From Novosphingobium sp. (GTDB lineage Bacteria; Pseudomonadota; Alphaproteobacteria; Sphingomonadales; Sphingomonadaceae), in contig NZ_JBCNLP010000001.1 of the NCBI RefSeq assembly GCF_039595395.1, forward strand, positions 1,302,001-1,366,000: 64,000 bases of DNA, given 5' to 3'. A program made the translations under genes and the position numbers. Below are positions 36,122 to 45,888 of the stretch, one piece after another; the first letter of the stretch is position 1, and every line of letters starts with the position of its first letter. Below the pieces are notes generated by a model, which saw only the letters and a program-made list of their open reading frames with translations, was not told the origin of the DNA and ran no database searches.

Positions 36122-36892
36122 TCAAGAATTTTGTACCGACCAGTCTCCAATTACCCCCATCCATAATGCGGTGGCGGCGATTGTGGCTGTTTCGCCACGC
36201 AAAATGCGCGGGCCCAGGGTGATGGGATGGGCGCTGGAGAGGGCGCGGATGGCGGCGCGCTCGCCCTCGTCGAAGCCGCCCTCGGGGCCGGTGAGCAGGG
36301 CGGCGGGGCCTGTGTTGGCGATGAAGGTCGCGGCGGCGGGGGCGCCTCCGGTCTCATCGGCGAAGAACAGGGCGCGTGCGGGTTCCCAAGCTTTCAGCAA
36401 GGCATCCAGCTTCACCGGCTCGGCCAGCACGGGCAGGGCAGTGCGGGCGCATTGCTCGGCGGCTTCGGTGAGCAGAGCGCGGGCGCGGTCCAGATTGAGC
36501 TTGTCGGCCACGCAGCGGCGGGTCAGCACCGGCTGGATGCGCGCCACGCCCAGCTCGCAGGCCTTTTCCAGCACCAGATCGAAGCGGTCCTTCTTGAGCA
36601 GCGCCGCGCACAGCGTGAAATCGGGCACATCCTCACGCGGGCGCAGCAGGATCTCGCAGGTGACGGCCAGATCGCGCTTGCCGACATGCGTGGCGCGCGC
36701 AGCCCATTCGCCGCAGGCGTCATCGCACAGGATCACGGCATCGCCGACGTTCATGCGCATCACCCGGACCAGATAATGCGCCTGAGCGCCCTCGATCACC
36801 ACCTGAGCATCCTGAACCAGCGGTCCGGGCACAAAAAGACGCGGCGCGCTGCGCGGCGGCCAGGCGGGGGTGGCGGGCAGATGGTCACTCAT
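36122..36892 (-). CDS. rsmE: 16S rRNA (uracil-1498-N3)-methyltransferase
   Basis: A 256-residue SPOUT methyltransferase. The N-terminal PUA-like domain includes HYLVRVMRMNVGD; the C-terminal knot has LTGPEGGFDEGE and TLGPRILRGETA, the SAM-binding trefoil. It methylates U1498 in the ribosome decoding region. It is upstream of gshA on the same strand and divergent from ubiA. Confidence 0.93.
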   Translation of the reverse strand: MSDHLPATPAWPPRSAPRLFVPGPLVQDAQVVIEGAQAHYLVRVMRMNVGDAVILCDDACGEWAARATHVGKRDLAVTCEILLRPREDVPDFTLCAALLKKDRFDLVLEKACELGVARIQPVLTRRCVADKLNLDRARALLTEAAEQCARTALPVLAEPVKLDALLKAWEPARALFFADETGGAPAAATFIANTGPAALLTGPEGGFDEGERAAIRALSSAHPITLGPRILRGETATIAATALWMGVIGDWSVQNS

Positions 36893-36938
36893 GGGCCCTC
36901 CCTAGCGCCGCTGTGAACCCAAGACCAGAGCAGGCCTT

Positions 36939-37904
36939 GTGAGCGCGCAGCCGCAGCGATATGCCGCGCAGATGACCCAGCCCATCCAGCCCCAAACCGT
37001 GCCCGACAGCGAACATCGCGGCCTGATGGCGATCCTGCCCCCGGTCGCGCGCGATTACGCGGCGCTGGCCCGGCTGGACCGCCCGATCGGCTGGTGGCTG
37101 CTGTTCTGGCCCTGCGCCTGGGGCGTGCTGCTGGGCGGGGGCATGCCCTCGCTGATGACCGGGCGCTGGGGCCTGCTGGCGTGGCTGCTGCTGGGATCGG
37201 TGGCGATGCGCGGCGCGGGCTGCGTCTACAACGATATCGTCGATGTCGACATCGACCAGCAGGTCGCCCGCACCCGCGCCCGCCCCATCGCCAGCGGCCG
37301 CGTGAGCAAAAAAGCCGCATGGATCTGGCTGCTGGCCCTGTGCCTGATCGGCCTGATCGTGCTGCTGCAACTTCACTGGCAGGCGCAGCTTGTGGCGCTG
37401 GGCTCGCTGGTGCTGGTCGCGGCCTATCCTTTTATGAAGCGCATCACTGGCTGGCCTCAGGCCTGGCTGGGGCTGGTCTTCACATGGGGAGCCCCTGTCG
37501 GCTGGGTGGAAGTGATGGGCTTCGAACGCCTCGACGTCCTCGGCCTGCTCTACCTCGGCTGCTGGGGCTGGTGCGTGGGTTACGACACGATCTACGCCTG
37601 TCAGGACCGCGAGGACGACGTACTGGTCGGCATCGGCTCCTCCGCCCTGTCGCTGGGCGGGCGTATTCGCGAGGGCGTGCTGGGGTTCTACGCCGTAGCG
37701 TTTGTCAGCTGGGGACTGGCCTTCTGGCGCTTGCGCCCGGATGCGCTGGTGTTGGCGGCGCTGGCCCCGGCGGCGGCGCATCTGCTGTGGCAGGCGCTGA
37801 GTTTGAACCCCGAGGATGGCGGCGGCGCCTTGGCTCGCTTCCGCTCGAACCGGTTTGCGGGGTTGTTGATGGCTTTGGCCTGTTGGGTGGTGGGGAATGC
37901 CTGA
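36939..37904 (+). CDS. ubiA: 4-hydroxybenzoate polyprenyltransferase
   Basis: An approximately 321-residue membrane prenyltransferase for ubiquinone synthesis. The first Asp-rich motif NDIVDVDIDQ and the second YACQDREDD bind prenyl diphosphate through Mg2+. LDRPIGWWLLFWPCAWG is the typical first helix. The start is uncertain: GTG at 36939 or ATG at 36972; both precede the conserved region. Repeat copy E begins 23 bp after the stop. Confidence 0.93.
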   Translation: MSAQPQRYAAQMTQPIQPQTVPDSEHRGLMAILPPVARDYAALARLDRPIGWWLLFWPCAWGVLLGGGMPSLMTGRWGLLAWLLLGSVAMRGAGCVYNDIVDVDIDQQVARTRARPIASGRVSKKAAWIWLLALCLIGLIVLLQLHWQAQLVALGSLVLVAAYPFMKRITGWPQAWLGLVFTWGAPVGWVEVMGFERLDVLGLLYLGCWGWCVGYDTIYACQDREDDVLVGIGSSALSLGGRIREGVLGFYAVAFVSWGLAFWRLRPDALVLAALAPAAAHLLWQALSLNPEDGGGALARFRSNRFAGLLMALACWVVGNA

Positions 37905-37927
37905 AGGGGTTTGAAGGGAGGAAAGAT

Positions 37928-38137
37928 GCGAGGGGGTTACCCCCTCGCGCTCCCAGAACGTCTTCCGACGACATGGCAGTGGCGCCGCATCGAAGCGCCA
38001 CGGCTCTCCACCTGCACCACCTGAAGCGCCGCAGGCATCAGTTTTCCCTGCCTGCCGCGCGGCGACCTTACTCCAAGGCCGAACCCGAAGCGCCAAGGCT
38101 GACAAATAATGGGAGCGCGAGGGTGTAACACCCTCGC
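37928..38137 (+). repeat. Hairpin-ended intergenic repeat, copy E
   Basis: A 210-bp copy between ubiA and the convergent smc. The L end is GCGAGGGGGTTACCCCCTCGC plus GCTCCCAGAACGTCTTCCGACGA. The centre is GCGCCGCAGGCA against a degenerate CTGCCTGCCGCGC. The R arm is GGCCGAACCCGAAGCGC, and the R end is GCGAGGGTGTAACACCCTCGC then ATTCTCTCTTCCTTC. Confidence 0.92.
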
Positions 38138-38152
38138 ATTCTCTCTTCCTTC

Positions 38153-41100
38153 TTAAACAGCCTCAGCCAACAAGGCCTCAGCCGCCTCCAGATCCACGCT
38201 GACCAGTCGCGACACGCCCTTTTCCACCATCGTCACCCCGAACAGTCGATGCATCCGGCTCATGGTAACGGCGTTGTGGGTGACGATCAGGTAGCGCGTG
38301 TCGGTTTCCCCCACCATGGCTTCCAGCAGATCGCAAAACCGCTCGATGTTCGCGTCATCCAGCGGTGCGTCCACCTCGTCCAGCACGCAGATCGGCGAGG
38401 GGTTGGTGAGAAACAGCGCGAAGATCAACGCCACGGCGGTCAAAGCCTGCTCGCCGCCCGACAGCAGCGTCAGCGACTGCAAACGCTTCCCCGGCGGCTG
38501 GGCGAAGATTTCCAGCCCGGCCTCCAGCGGATCATCCGAATCGACCAGCGCCAGATGCGCCGCGCCGCCCTGAAACAGGCGGGTGAACAGGCGGCGGAAA
38601 TGCCCATCGACGGCCTCGAAAGCGGCGCGCAGGCGTTCGCGGCCCTCGCGGTTCAGGCTTCCGATCGAGCCGCGAAGGCGGGCGACGGCCTCGGTGAGTT
38701 CGGCCCGCTCGCGCTGCGAATCGCTGGCGCGGGTTTCGGCGATGGCAAGCTCCTCGGCGGCCACCAGATTGACCGGCCCGATGCGCTCGCGCTCCGAGGA
38801 CAGGCGGTCCATCGCGGCATGCTCGTCAGCGGCCGAGACGCTGTCGTTTTCGTCGAAGGCGAAGCGCTCGGGCAGCAGCGGGGGCGGGCACTGGAACCGC
38901 TCACCGGAAAGCCGGTTGGTTTCGGTGCGGCGCTCTTCCTCATTCTCGGCGCGGGCGGAGGCGCCGGCGCGGGCCTCGCGGGCATCTGCGAGCACGTTCT
39001 GGGCTGCGGCGAAAGCGGCCTCGGCGGATTGGGCTTCGGCGGCGGCGGCGGCCAGTTCGCTTTCGGCCTGCGCCAGTTCGCCCGCGATGCGGTTGCGGAT
39101 CGCTTCGGCCTCGGCGATGCGGGCTTGCAGCGCAGGCGGCTCGGCGGCGACCACGGCGCGCTCTTCCTCGATCTCGGCAAAGCGGCGGCCCATTTCGGCG
39201 AGGCGCCTCGCGGCGTCGCCCGCGCGCGCCTGCCAACTGGCCATATCGGCGGCCTGGGCGATCACGCGTTCGCGCGCCACGGCCAGCATCTGGTCCTGCG
39301 CGGAGAGCGCCGCCGTAGCGTTCTGATGCGCGACGCGCGCGGCCTGATGGCGGGCCTGAGCCTCGGCCAGTTCGGCGCGGCCCGCATCGGGCGCGGGCAA
39401 AGCGGCGCGCGTATCCAGAGCGGTCTGATGTTCGGCTCGCGCAGCCTCCAACTGCTGCTCCAGATCCTGAGCGGCGCTGGCCAGTTCGGCGCGGCGGCGG
39501 GCGAGGCGTTCCTTCTCGGACTCGGCGCGGTCCACGCGGCGCAGCGCTTGCCGTTCGGCCTCGGAGGCCTGAGTTACGGCACGCTCGGCAGCCACGGCGG
39601 CCTGCGATGTGGCGGCCAGATCGGCAGCCGCCCTGGTTTGCGCCGCCTCGGCCTGAGCCAAGGTCTCGCGCAGCGGCGGCAGTTGTGCATCCAGCGTGGC
39701 AAAGCGGTTGTCCGCCTCCAGCCGCGCCGCTTCCGCCGCGCCTTCGCCGCGCGCGACAAAACCGTCCCAGCGGCGCAGATGGCCGGCGCGGGTCACCAGC
39801 CATGCGCCGGGGGGCAGGGCGCGGCCATCGTCGGTCTCCACCACTTGCACCAGTGCCAGACGGGCGGCCAATTCGGGCGGCGCGCCGGGCACATGATCGG
39901 CCAGAGCATCGGGCAGAGCTGCTGGCGCCTTGGCGCCGGTCCAGAAGCGGCCCTCGGCCTGAGCCGGCGCCGGCCCTAGCGGCGCGCGGGCATCGCGGCC
40001 CAGCACGGCCGCCAGAGCGCGCTCATAGCCCGGCTCGGCGCGCAGATGGTCGAGGGCGAGTCGCTGCCCCGCCGCGCCCTTGGCGGCCTTGGCACGCGCC
40101 TCGCGGTCGCGCAGCAGGGCGCCGTGTTCGCGTTCGATGCCTGCCAGATCGGCGCGGGCCGATGCCACCGCTGCCGCGCCCGCATCGCGCAAAGCTTGCA
40201 GGGATGTCTTGGCGCTCTGGGTCTCGTCCAAAGCGGCACGCGCCTGCGCCAGATCCTGCGCGGCAGCGGCATTGGCGGCCTGAGCGGCAACCAGTTCCGC
40301 CTCCACATCGCCTGCGGCTTCCAGCGCGCGCATGGTTGCTGCCGACCGCTCGATTTCACCCTGAGCCCGCGCCAACCGGCTGGCCGCGGCACTGACCTGC
40401 GCATCGGCCACGCGCCATTCCGCCTCGATCCCCGCCTGCTTGGCGGTGGCCTGCGCCGAGGCGACCTCGGCCTCACGCGCGGCGCGGTCGGCCTGTTCCA
40501 GCGCGGTGGCGAGGGCGGGGCGGCGCGCCTCTTCCTGAGCCAGAGCGGTGCGGGCGGTGTCGTGGTCGCGCTCCAGCTGCTCGATGGCGGCGGCGGCATC
40601 GCGGGTCAGGCGGTCGGCCTCGCCCTGATCTTCCTCCAGCCTTGCGTGCTGGCGGGTGAGGTCTTTCAACTGCCGCTCGACGCCTTCCAGCTTCGTCGTC
40701 AACTGCGCCAGAAGATTGCCTTGCGCATGGGCATCGTCGCGCCGGTCGGTCAGCACATCGCGGACTTTCGCCATGCTCTGCACGGCAGCGGCCTGACGGT
40801 TCTGGGCGATGGCGGAGAGTGTCTGCGCCTTGGCCACCTGCTCCTCGGCGGCGCTGGCCTGAGCGCGCGCCGCCTTGGCGGCCTCTGCCGCCTCGCGCCA
40901 GCGGGCGAAGAGCACGCGCGCCTCGGCGGTGCGGATCATCTCGGAGAGGCCGCGATATTTCTCGGCGGCGCGGGCCTGACGGCGCAGGGTGACGATCTGG
41001 CTGTCCAGCCCGGCCATAATGTCGTCGAGGCGCATCAGATTGGCCTCGGTCGCGCGCAGTTTCTGCTCGGCGTCGCGGCGGCGGACGTGAAGCCCGGCGA

Positions 41101-41581
41101 TGCCTGCGGCTTCTTCCAGCATCGCGCGGCGGTCGGCGGGCTTGGCGGCAATCACGGCGGCGATGCGGCCCTGGCTGACCAGAGCGGGCGAATGCGCGCC
41201 TGTCGCGGCATCGGCAAAGACCAGCGCCACATCCTTGGCCCGGCAGTCGCGTCCGTTCAGGCGATAGGCGCTGCCCGCGCCGCGCTCGATGCGGCGCACG
41301 ACCTCCAGAGGCTCGCCCTCGGCATCCTGAGCGCCCAGCACCACTTCGGCGAAATCGCGCGGCGGGCGGCTGGCCGTGCCCGCGAAGATCACATCTTCCA
41401 TGCCGCCGCCGCGCATCGATTTGGCGCTGCTTTCGCCCATCACCCAGCGGATGGCCTCCAGCAAATTCGATTTGCCGCAGCCATTGGGGCCGACAACGCC
41501 GGTCAGCCCCGGCTCGATACGCAGTTCAGCCGGCTCGACGAAGCTTTTGAAGCCCGACAGTTTGAGCCGGCTGATACGCAT
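38153..41581 (-). CDS. smc: Chromosome segregation protein SMC
   Basis: A 1142-residue condensin ATPase. Walker A (GPNGCGKSNLLEAI) is at residues about 32-45, and the C-terminal ABC signature LSGGEQALTAVAL and Walker B (ICVLDEVDAPLDD) are intact. Two long Ala/Glu/Gln/Arg-rich coiled coils flank a central hinge. It starts with the canonical MRISRLKLSGFKSF. The DsbA-like gene ends the upstream group on the same strand, 6 bp before this start. Confidence 0.96.
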   Translation of the reverse strand: MRISRLKLSGFKSFVEPAELRIEPGLTGVVGPNGCGKSNLLEAIRWVMGESSAKSMRGGGMEDVIFAGTASRPPRDFAEVVLGAQDAEGEPLEVVRRIERGAGSAYRLNGRDCRAKDVALVFADAATGAHSPALVSQGRIAAVIAAKPADRRAMLEEAAGIAGLHVRRRDAEQKLRATEANLMRLDDIMAGLDSQIVTLRRQARAAEKYRGLSEMIRTAEARVLFARWREAAEAAKAARAQASAAEEQVAKAQTLSAIAQNRQAAAVQSMAKVRDVLTDRRDDAHAQGNLLAQLTTKLEGVERQLKDLTRQHARLEEDQGEADRLTRDAAAAIEQLERDHDTARTALAQEEARRPALATALEQADRAAREAEVASAQATAKQAGIEAEWRVADAQVSAAASRLARAQGEIERSAATMRALEAAGDVEAELVAAQAANAAAAQDLAQARAALDETQSAKTSLQALRDAGAAAVASARADLAGIEREHGALLRDREARAKAAKGAAGQRLALDHLRAEPGYERALAAVLGRDARAPLGPAPAQAEGRFWTGAKAPAALPDALADHVPGAPPELAARLALVQVVETDDGRALPPGAWLVTRAGHLRRWDGFVARGEGAAEAARLEADNRFATLDAQLPPLRETLAQAEAAQTRAAADLAATSQAAVAAERAVTQASEAERQALRRVDRAESEKERLARRRAELASAAQDLEQQLEAARAEHQTALDTRAALPAPDAGRAELAEAQARHQAARVAHQNATAALSAQDQMLAVARERVIAQAADMASWQARAGDAARRLAEMGRRFAEIEEERAVVAAEPPALQARIAEAEAIRNRIAGELAQAESELAAAAAEAQSAEAAFAAAQNVLADAREARAGASARAENEEERRTETNRLSGERFQCPPPLLPERFAFDENDSVSAADEHAAMDRLSSERERIGPVNLVAAEELAIAETRASDSQRERAELTEAVARLRGSIGSLNREGRERLRAAFEAVDGHFRRLFTRLFQGGAAHLALVDSDDPLEAGLEIFAQPPGKRLQSLTLLSGGEQALTAVALIFALFLTNPSPICVLDEVDAPLDDANIERFCDLLEAMVGETDTRYLIVTHNAVTMSRMHRLFGVTMVEKGVSRLVSVDLEAAEALLAEAV

Positions 41582-41587
41582 GCAGGA

Positions 41588-42346
41588 TCAGACCGCGCCG
41601 GCGGCCTGCAGGGCCTTGTCCACATCGCTCCATTCGCTGGAGCCGACCTTGTTGCCGTTGACGAAAACGGTGGGGGTGGATTCGATGCCCTTGTTGCTGA
41701 TGTTCTCGGCTTCCTTGGCCACCTTGGCGGCGGCGGCGGTGTCGGCCAGGCACTTGTGCTGCTGGTCGACCGAAAGGCCGCGCGCCGAGAAGAACTCGGT
41801 GTAGCCCAGCGCGTCGGAGACGGTGATCAGGCGCTGCGCGGGGGGCTGGTTCTGCGAGGCCTGAGCCTGCGGGAAACCGGCTTCCGAACGCTTTTCCACC
41901 GCATCGTAGTTCATGAAGAGCTGCTCGATCAGGCCGAAGGAGGCCTCGGTGGGCGCGCAGCGCACCAGCACGGTCAGCGGCACATCCTGCGGGTGGATGG
42001 CGAAGCTGCGGAATTCATAGGAAACCTTGCCGCTCTTCACATAGGTGTTGACGATCTTCTCCATGCCTTCCTGAGCCAGCTTGGCGCAGTGCGGGCAGGA
42101 CAGCGAGCCATATTCCACCAGCTTCACCGGAGCAGCGGGGTTGCCCATCACCAGACCGCCCTCGGCCGTCGGCACGATCACGTCGGACCACTGCTTGCCG
42201 GCGGGCGGCGTGGTGGGCGCGGCCACGGTGGGCGTGCTGGAGGTGGCGTTGTCGGCCTTCTTGCAGGCCGCAAGGCCCAGCGCGAGAGGCAGGATGGCGG
42301 CGGCGGCAAAAGCGCGCTGGCGAAGGCGCGGCGAAAAGGTGGTCAT
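41588..42346 (-). CDS. DsbA-family thioredoxin-fold lipoprotein-like protein (1)
   Basis: A 252-residue exported thiol-disulfide protein. The signal sequence ends in a possible lipobox (LAAC-KK). The thioredoxin-like active site is SCPHC in EYGSLSCPHCAKL, and the cis-proline loop is GIESTPTVFVNG, typical of DsbA/DSBA-like thioredoxin_4 proteins. It lies between a paralogue and smc, the same order seen in other sphingomonads (from memory). Confidence 0.85.
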   Translation of the reverse strand: MTTFSPRLRQRAFAAAAILPLALGLAACKKADNATSSTPTVAAPTTPPAGKQWSDVIVPTAEGGLVMGNPAAPVKLVEYGSLSCPHCAKLAQEGMEKIVNTYVKSGKVSYEFRSFAIHPQDVPLTVLVRCAPTEASFGLIEQLFMNYDAVEKRSEAGFPQAQASQNQPPAQRLITVSDALGYTEFFSARGLSVDQQHKCLADTAAAAKVAKEAENISNKGIESTPTVFVNGNKVGSSEWSDVDKALQAAGAV

Positions 42347-42440
42347 GATCAGGCCTGTCCTCTTGGGTGACGGTTTGCTTGTGGCCGCAAGGCCGGTGGA
42401 GGAACCTCCGCGGGGGGCAGCGGAGGCGGGGGAAGTCTGG

Positions 42441-43226
42441 TTACATGCGTGCTTCAAGCTGGGGGCGCAGCGTGGCCCAGTCATAGGTGCCGGCCAGCAG
42501 CACGCCGTTGATGGCAAAGCCCGGCGTACCGTTCACGCCCTTGGCCTGGGCGTCGGCGGTCTGGGCCGAGATGCGCTTGGCCATCGCCTCATTGGTGAGG
42601 CAGCGGTCGGCATCGCTGCGCGAAAGGCCGCGCGCCTCGACGAAATCATAGAGCTTCAGGTCGTTGGCGATGGCGCGCATGCGGGTGGGGACATTGCCCT
42701 CGAACCAGCGCTGCTGCTGTTCCTTCGACAGGCTGGAGGCCGGGGCCAGCCATTTGCTCTGCTGCGACAGGAAGGAATCATGCAGGAAAAAGAACTTGTT
42801 GGCGGGCACGCAATTGGTCAGCAGCGCCACGGCCATATCGACCGGATCGCGCAGGAAGTGGCGGATTTCCAGCGTTCCCTTGCCGCTCGAGACCATCGTC
42901 AGGCGCAAGGTGGGCACACCCTCGGCCTCGAAATGGGCGCAATGCGGGCAGGTGTAGCTCATATACTCCACCAGGTGCAGCGGAGCCTTGGGGTCGCCCA
43001 GCATATGGCCGCCATCGGGCGTGACCGTCATGGTGTTGCCGAAATTATGGCCCGAGGCATTGGTCGCGGCCTTTGGCGCAGAGGCGTGGGCAGGGGCCTT
43101 GGTGGGCGCCGATTGCGCCGGGCTGAGGGTGAAGGCGCCGAGCATGGCCATCAACGCGATCATGGCGCGGGCGGCAAACGAACGGAGCGGGCGAACAAGC
43201 GTTGTGGAGCAAAGCATGGCGCGCAT
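42441..43226 (-). CDS. DsbA-family thioredoxin-fold exported protein (2)
   Basis: A 261-residue exported protein with a signal segment (MIALMAMLGAFTLSPAQSA). The active site is TCPHC in EYMSYTCPHCAHF; the cis-proline loop is GVNGTPGFAINGV. It is a paralogue of the next gene. Its ATG overlaps the stop of the DUF721 gene by one base (TAATG), so translation is likely coupled. Confidence 0.85.
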   Translation of the reverse strand: MRAMLCSTTLVRPLRSFAARAMIALMAMLGAFTLSPAQSAPTKAPAHASAPKAATNASGHNFGNTMTVTPDGGHMLGDPKAPLHLVEYMSYTCPHCAHFEAEGVPTLRLTMVSSGKGTLEIRHFLRDPVDMAVALLTNCVPANKFFFLHDSFLSQQSKWLAPASSLSKEQQQRWFEGNVPTRMRAIANDLKLYDFVEARGLSRSDADRCLTNEAMAKRISAQTADAQAKGVNGTPGFAINGVLLAGTYDWATLRPQLEARM

Positions 43227-43819
43227 TATTGGCCTTCCTCGTCGCGTCCTGCAAGGCTGCGCGCGAGCGATTCCAGAACCGCCTTCAACTCCGGGTCGCC
43301 GATGTCGCGCAGCGAGTCGCCCAGTTCGACCGGAATGGGGCGCAGCACGGGGGGCTGGCTGGCGCCATCGGGGGCATAGGGGCGCGGTTTGACCTCGCCC
43401 TGCCTGATCTTCACGCGCTCCACGGCGTTATAGCCGAAGAAGCGGTTCACCCGCTCGACGATCTCGGGCAGCATCATGCTGACGATCGGGGCATGGGCGG
43501 GCACCACCACCAGTTGCAGGATGCCGTCGCCCTTTTCGCCCGGCGCGAAGCGGATGGATTCGGGCGCGCAGATTTTCGCCCGCGCGGGGCCCACGATTTC
43601 GGGCCAGCGGGTGACCACGCTGGATTGCACAAAGCCGAATCGGCGGAAGGCGCTGCGGCCCACATCGGGCATCAGATCGGAGATGACCCGCGCCTGCCCG
43701 CCGCGCGCGCGTTCGAAGCGTTTGGGCTCTTTTGCCTTGTTTGCCTTGCTGTCGGCAGCTTTGGCCTTGGGCAGCTTGCCCTTTGGGGCAGGGCGGCCCG
43801 TTTTCTGCTGTTCGTCCAT
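43226..43819 (-). CDS. DUF721/DciA-like protein
   Basis: A 197-residue protein with a basic, Lys/Ala/Pro-rich N-terminus and a DUF721 domain (about residues 45-140), which includes VVTRWPEIVGPARAKICAPE and a hydrophobic LQLVVVPAHAPIVSMML segment. DciA-type DUF721 proteins help load the replicative helicase in bacteria lacking DnaC; that role is inferred from the family. The start at 43819 excludes an upstream antisense extension over mutY. It is divergent from mutY. Confidence 0.82.
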   Translation of the reverse strand: MDEQQKTGRPAPKGKLPKAKAADSKANKAKEPKRFERARGGQARVISDLMPDVGRSAFRRFGFVQSSVVTRWPEIVGPARAKICAPESIRFAPGEKGDGILQLVVVPAHAPIVSMMLPEIVERVNRFFGYNAVERVKIRQGEVKPRPYAPDGASQPPVLRPIPVELGDSLRDIGDPELKAVLESLARSLAGRDEEGQ

Positions 43820-43874
43820 GGCCCTGCACCTCCACGGCGTTTCCTTGAAGGCCGGGCCATGCCATAGGCGCGCC

Positions 43875-44960
43875 ATGGATGCCAGAGGCCAGACCCCGCT
43901 ACTCACCGAAGTTTCAGCCGTCACCCAGGCGCTGCTGGCATGGTACCGTGACCATGCCCGCGTGCTGCCGTGGCGCGCCCCGCCCGGTGCGCCGAGGATG
44001 GCGGCCTATCGCGTCTGGCTGTCGGAGGTGATGCTGCAGCAGACCACCGTGGCGGCGGTGATCCCCTATTTCGAGACCTTCACCCGGCGCTGGGCCGATG
44101 TGGCCGCGCTGGCCGCCGCGCCCGAGGAGGACGTGATGGCCGCATGGGCCGGGCTGGGCTACTATTCCCGCGCCAGGCGTCTGGTGGAATGCGCCCGCGT
44201 GGTGGCTGAACTGGGCGCCTTTCCGCAGGATGAGGCGGGGCTGCGGGCTTTGCCGGGATTGGGGGCCTATACGGCAGCGGCGGTGGCCTCGATTGCCTTT
44301 GGGCAGCGCGCGGTGGTGGTGGACGGCAATGTCGAGCGGGTGGTCTCGCGGCTGTTTGCCATCGACACGCCTTTGCCTGCCGCCAAGGGGTTGATCCGTG
44401 AAGGCGCCGACCGGCTGACGCCTGAGGATCACCCCGGCGATTTCGCCCAGGCGATGATGGACCTTGGGGCGACCATTTGCACCCCTCGCTCGCCCAAATG
44501 CCTGATCTGCCCGGTGGCGAACTGGTGTGAGGCGCGCGCGGAAGGCCGGCCCGAGGCCTATCCGGTCAAGCCGCCCAAGCTTGCCAAGCCCGCGCGCACC
44601 GGCACCGCTTTCTGGATCACCCGACAAGGCGCGCAAGGCCCCGAAGTCTGGCTGGTGCGTCGCGAGGGCAAGGGCCTGCTGGGCGGCATGCGCGCTCTGC
44701 CCGAGGATGGCTGGACGGCGCGGGTCGATGGTTCCCGCCAGCCTCCCTTTGCCGCGGCATGGCGTGATCTGGGTGCCGTAACCCATGTATTCACACATTT
44801 TTCGCTGACCATGACGGTGCAGGGCGCTACAGTCACCACACCCCCCGCAGGCGAGGGCGAATGGTGGCCGCTGGCCCGTCTGGATGAGGCGGGCCTGCCC
44901 ACTGTGTTCGCCCGCGCCGCAGCCCGCGCCATGGCGGGACTTGAACTGGAGACCCCATGA
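43875..44960 (+). CDS. mutY: A/G-specific adenine DNA glycosylase
   Basis: A 361-residue base-excision repair enzyme removing adenine opposite 8-oxoguanine. It has SEVMLQQTTVAAVIPYF with the catalytic glutamate, HhH motif ALPGLGAYTAAAVASIA, VDGNVERV with the catalytic aspartate, and the 4Fe-4S loop C-x6-C-x2-C-x5-C (CTPRSPKCLICPVANWC). The C-terminal NUDIX-like domain recognises 8-oxoG. The stop overlaps the nudC start (ATGA). Confidence 0.95.
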   Translation: MDARGQTPLLTEVSAVTQALLAWYRDHARVLPWRAPPGAPRMAAYRVWLSEVMLQQTTVAAVIPYFETFTRRWADVAALAAAPEEDVMAAWAGLGYYSRARRLVECARVVAELGAFPQDEAGLRALPGLGAYTAAAVASIAFGQRAVVVDGNVERVVSRLFAIDTPLPAAKGLIREGADRLTPEDHPGDFAQAMMDLGATICTPRSPKCLICPVANWCEARAEGRPEAYPVKPPKLAKPARTGTAFWITRQGAQGPEVWLVRREGKGLLGGMRALPEDGWTARVDGSRQPPFAAAWRDLGAVTHVFTHFSLTMTVQGATVTTPPAGEGEWWPLARLDEAGLPTVFARAAARAMAGLELETP

Positions 44961-45878
44961 CCCTCGACACGATCCTGAGGAGCGGCCGCCCCCCCCGTCG
45001 CCTTCACCGGCAGCCTTCTCGACCGCGCCGACGCTCTGCGTCGCGATGAAGCTGCGCTGCAAGCTCTGGCCTCGGCGCCCGAAGCCCGCCTGCTGCTGCT
45101 CGACGGCATCGACCCGCAACTGACCGGGGATGGCGCGCTGGTCTGGGGCAAGGTGGCGCAGGCAGGGGACGCCGAACTGGTCTTCCTCGGTGTCGATGCC
45201 GAAGGTGTCGGCTCCTTCGCCGCCGTGCCGCGCCCCGAGCAGAGCCATATCGGCCCGGCATCGCCTGCGCTGTGGGCGGCGATGGCCAGCATCGGGCCCT
45301 CCGATCTGGCGATCTATGGGCTGGCGCGCAGCCTTGTCGGCTGGCACGCCCGCCATCGCTTCTGCCCGCGCTGCGGTTCGCCCACGCTGCTGGGCAAGGG
45401 CGGCTGGCAGCGCGGCTGCGTGAATGAGGTTTGCGGCGCCGATCATTTCCCCCGCACCGATCCGGTGGTTATCATGTCGGTCGAGCATGACGGCGATCTG
45501 CTGCTGGGCCGCCAGCCGCGCTTTCCCGTGCATCGCTATTCCACGCTGGCCGGTTTCGTCGAGCCGGGCGAATCGCTGGAAGAAGCTGTCGCCCGCGAGA
45601 TCTTTGAGGAAGCCGGGATCGCGGTGGAGGATGTGCGCTTCATCGCCAGCCAGCCTTGGCCTTTCCCTTCATCGCTGATGCTGGGCTGCCACGCCCGCGC
45701 CCTGTCGCGCGAGTTGACGATGGATGAGTCCGAATTGGAGGATGTGCGCTGGTTCTCGCGCGCCGAAGTCGCCGAGGCGATGGAGGCGCGGGAGAGGGGC
45801 GAGGCAGGTGTGGCTTTCGATGCTCCGGGCAAGCATGCGGTGGCTTGGCATCTGATGGATCATTGGTTGAAGGGGTAA
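44957..45878 (+). pseudogene. nudC: NADH pyrophosphatase NudC, frameshifted near start as sequenced
   Basis: The intact part (from about 44997) has the zinc-binding CPRCG..CVNEVCG, the full Nudix box GFVEPGESLEEAVAREI..EEAG and the NudC tag SQPWPFPSSLM. NudC hydrolyses NAD(H) and removes NAD caps from RNA. The natural ATG at 44957 overlaps the mutY stop and reads MTLDTILRSGRPP, but then an 8-C run (44989-44996) throws the frame. With 7 C it would continue VAFTGSLLDRADALRRDEAAL into the rest. Without correction only a GTG at 45153 could start a protein lacking the N-terminal domain. Sequencing error or true slippage are both possible. Confidence 0.85.
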
Positions 45879-45888
45879 GAAGAAAGAT

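Noticed and set aside
37705..38001. Short frames running into repeat copies (same pattern at 10724-11062 and 45640-46065)
   Set aside because: They translate repeat DNA and the antisense of neighbouring genes; similar peptides recur because the repeat recurs.
40046..42370. 774-residue plus-strand open frame
   Set aside because: Antisense to smc and the DsbA-like gene; no domain and typical Gly/His/Arg-rich shadow composition.
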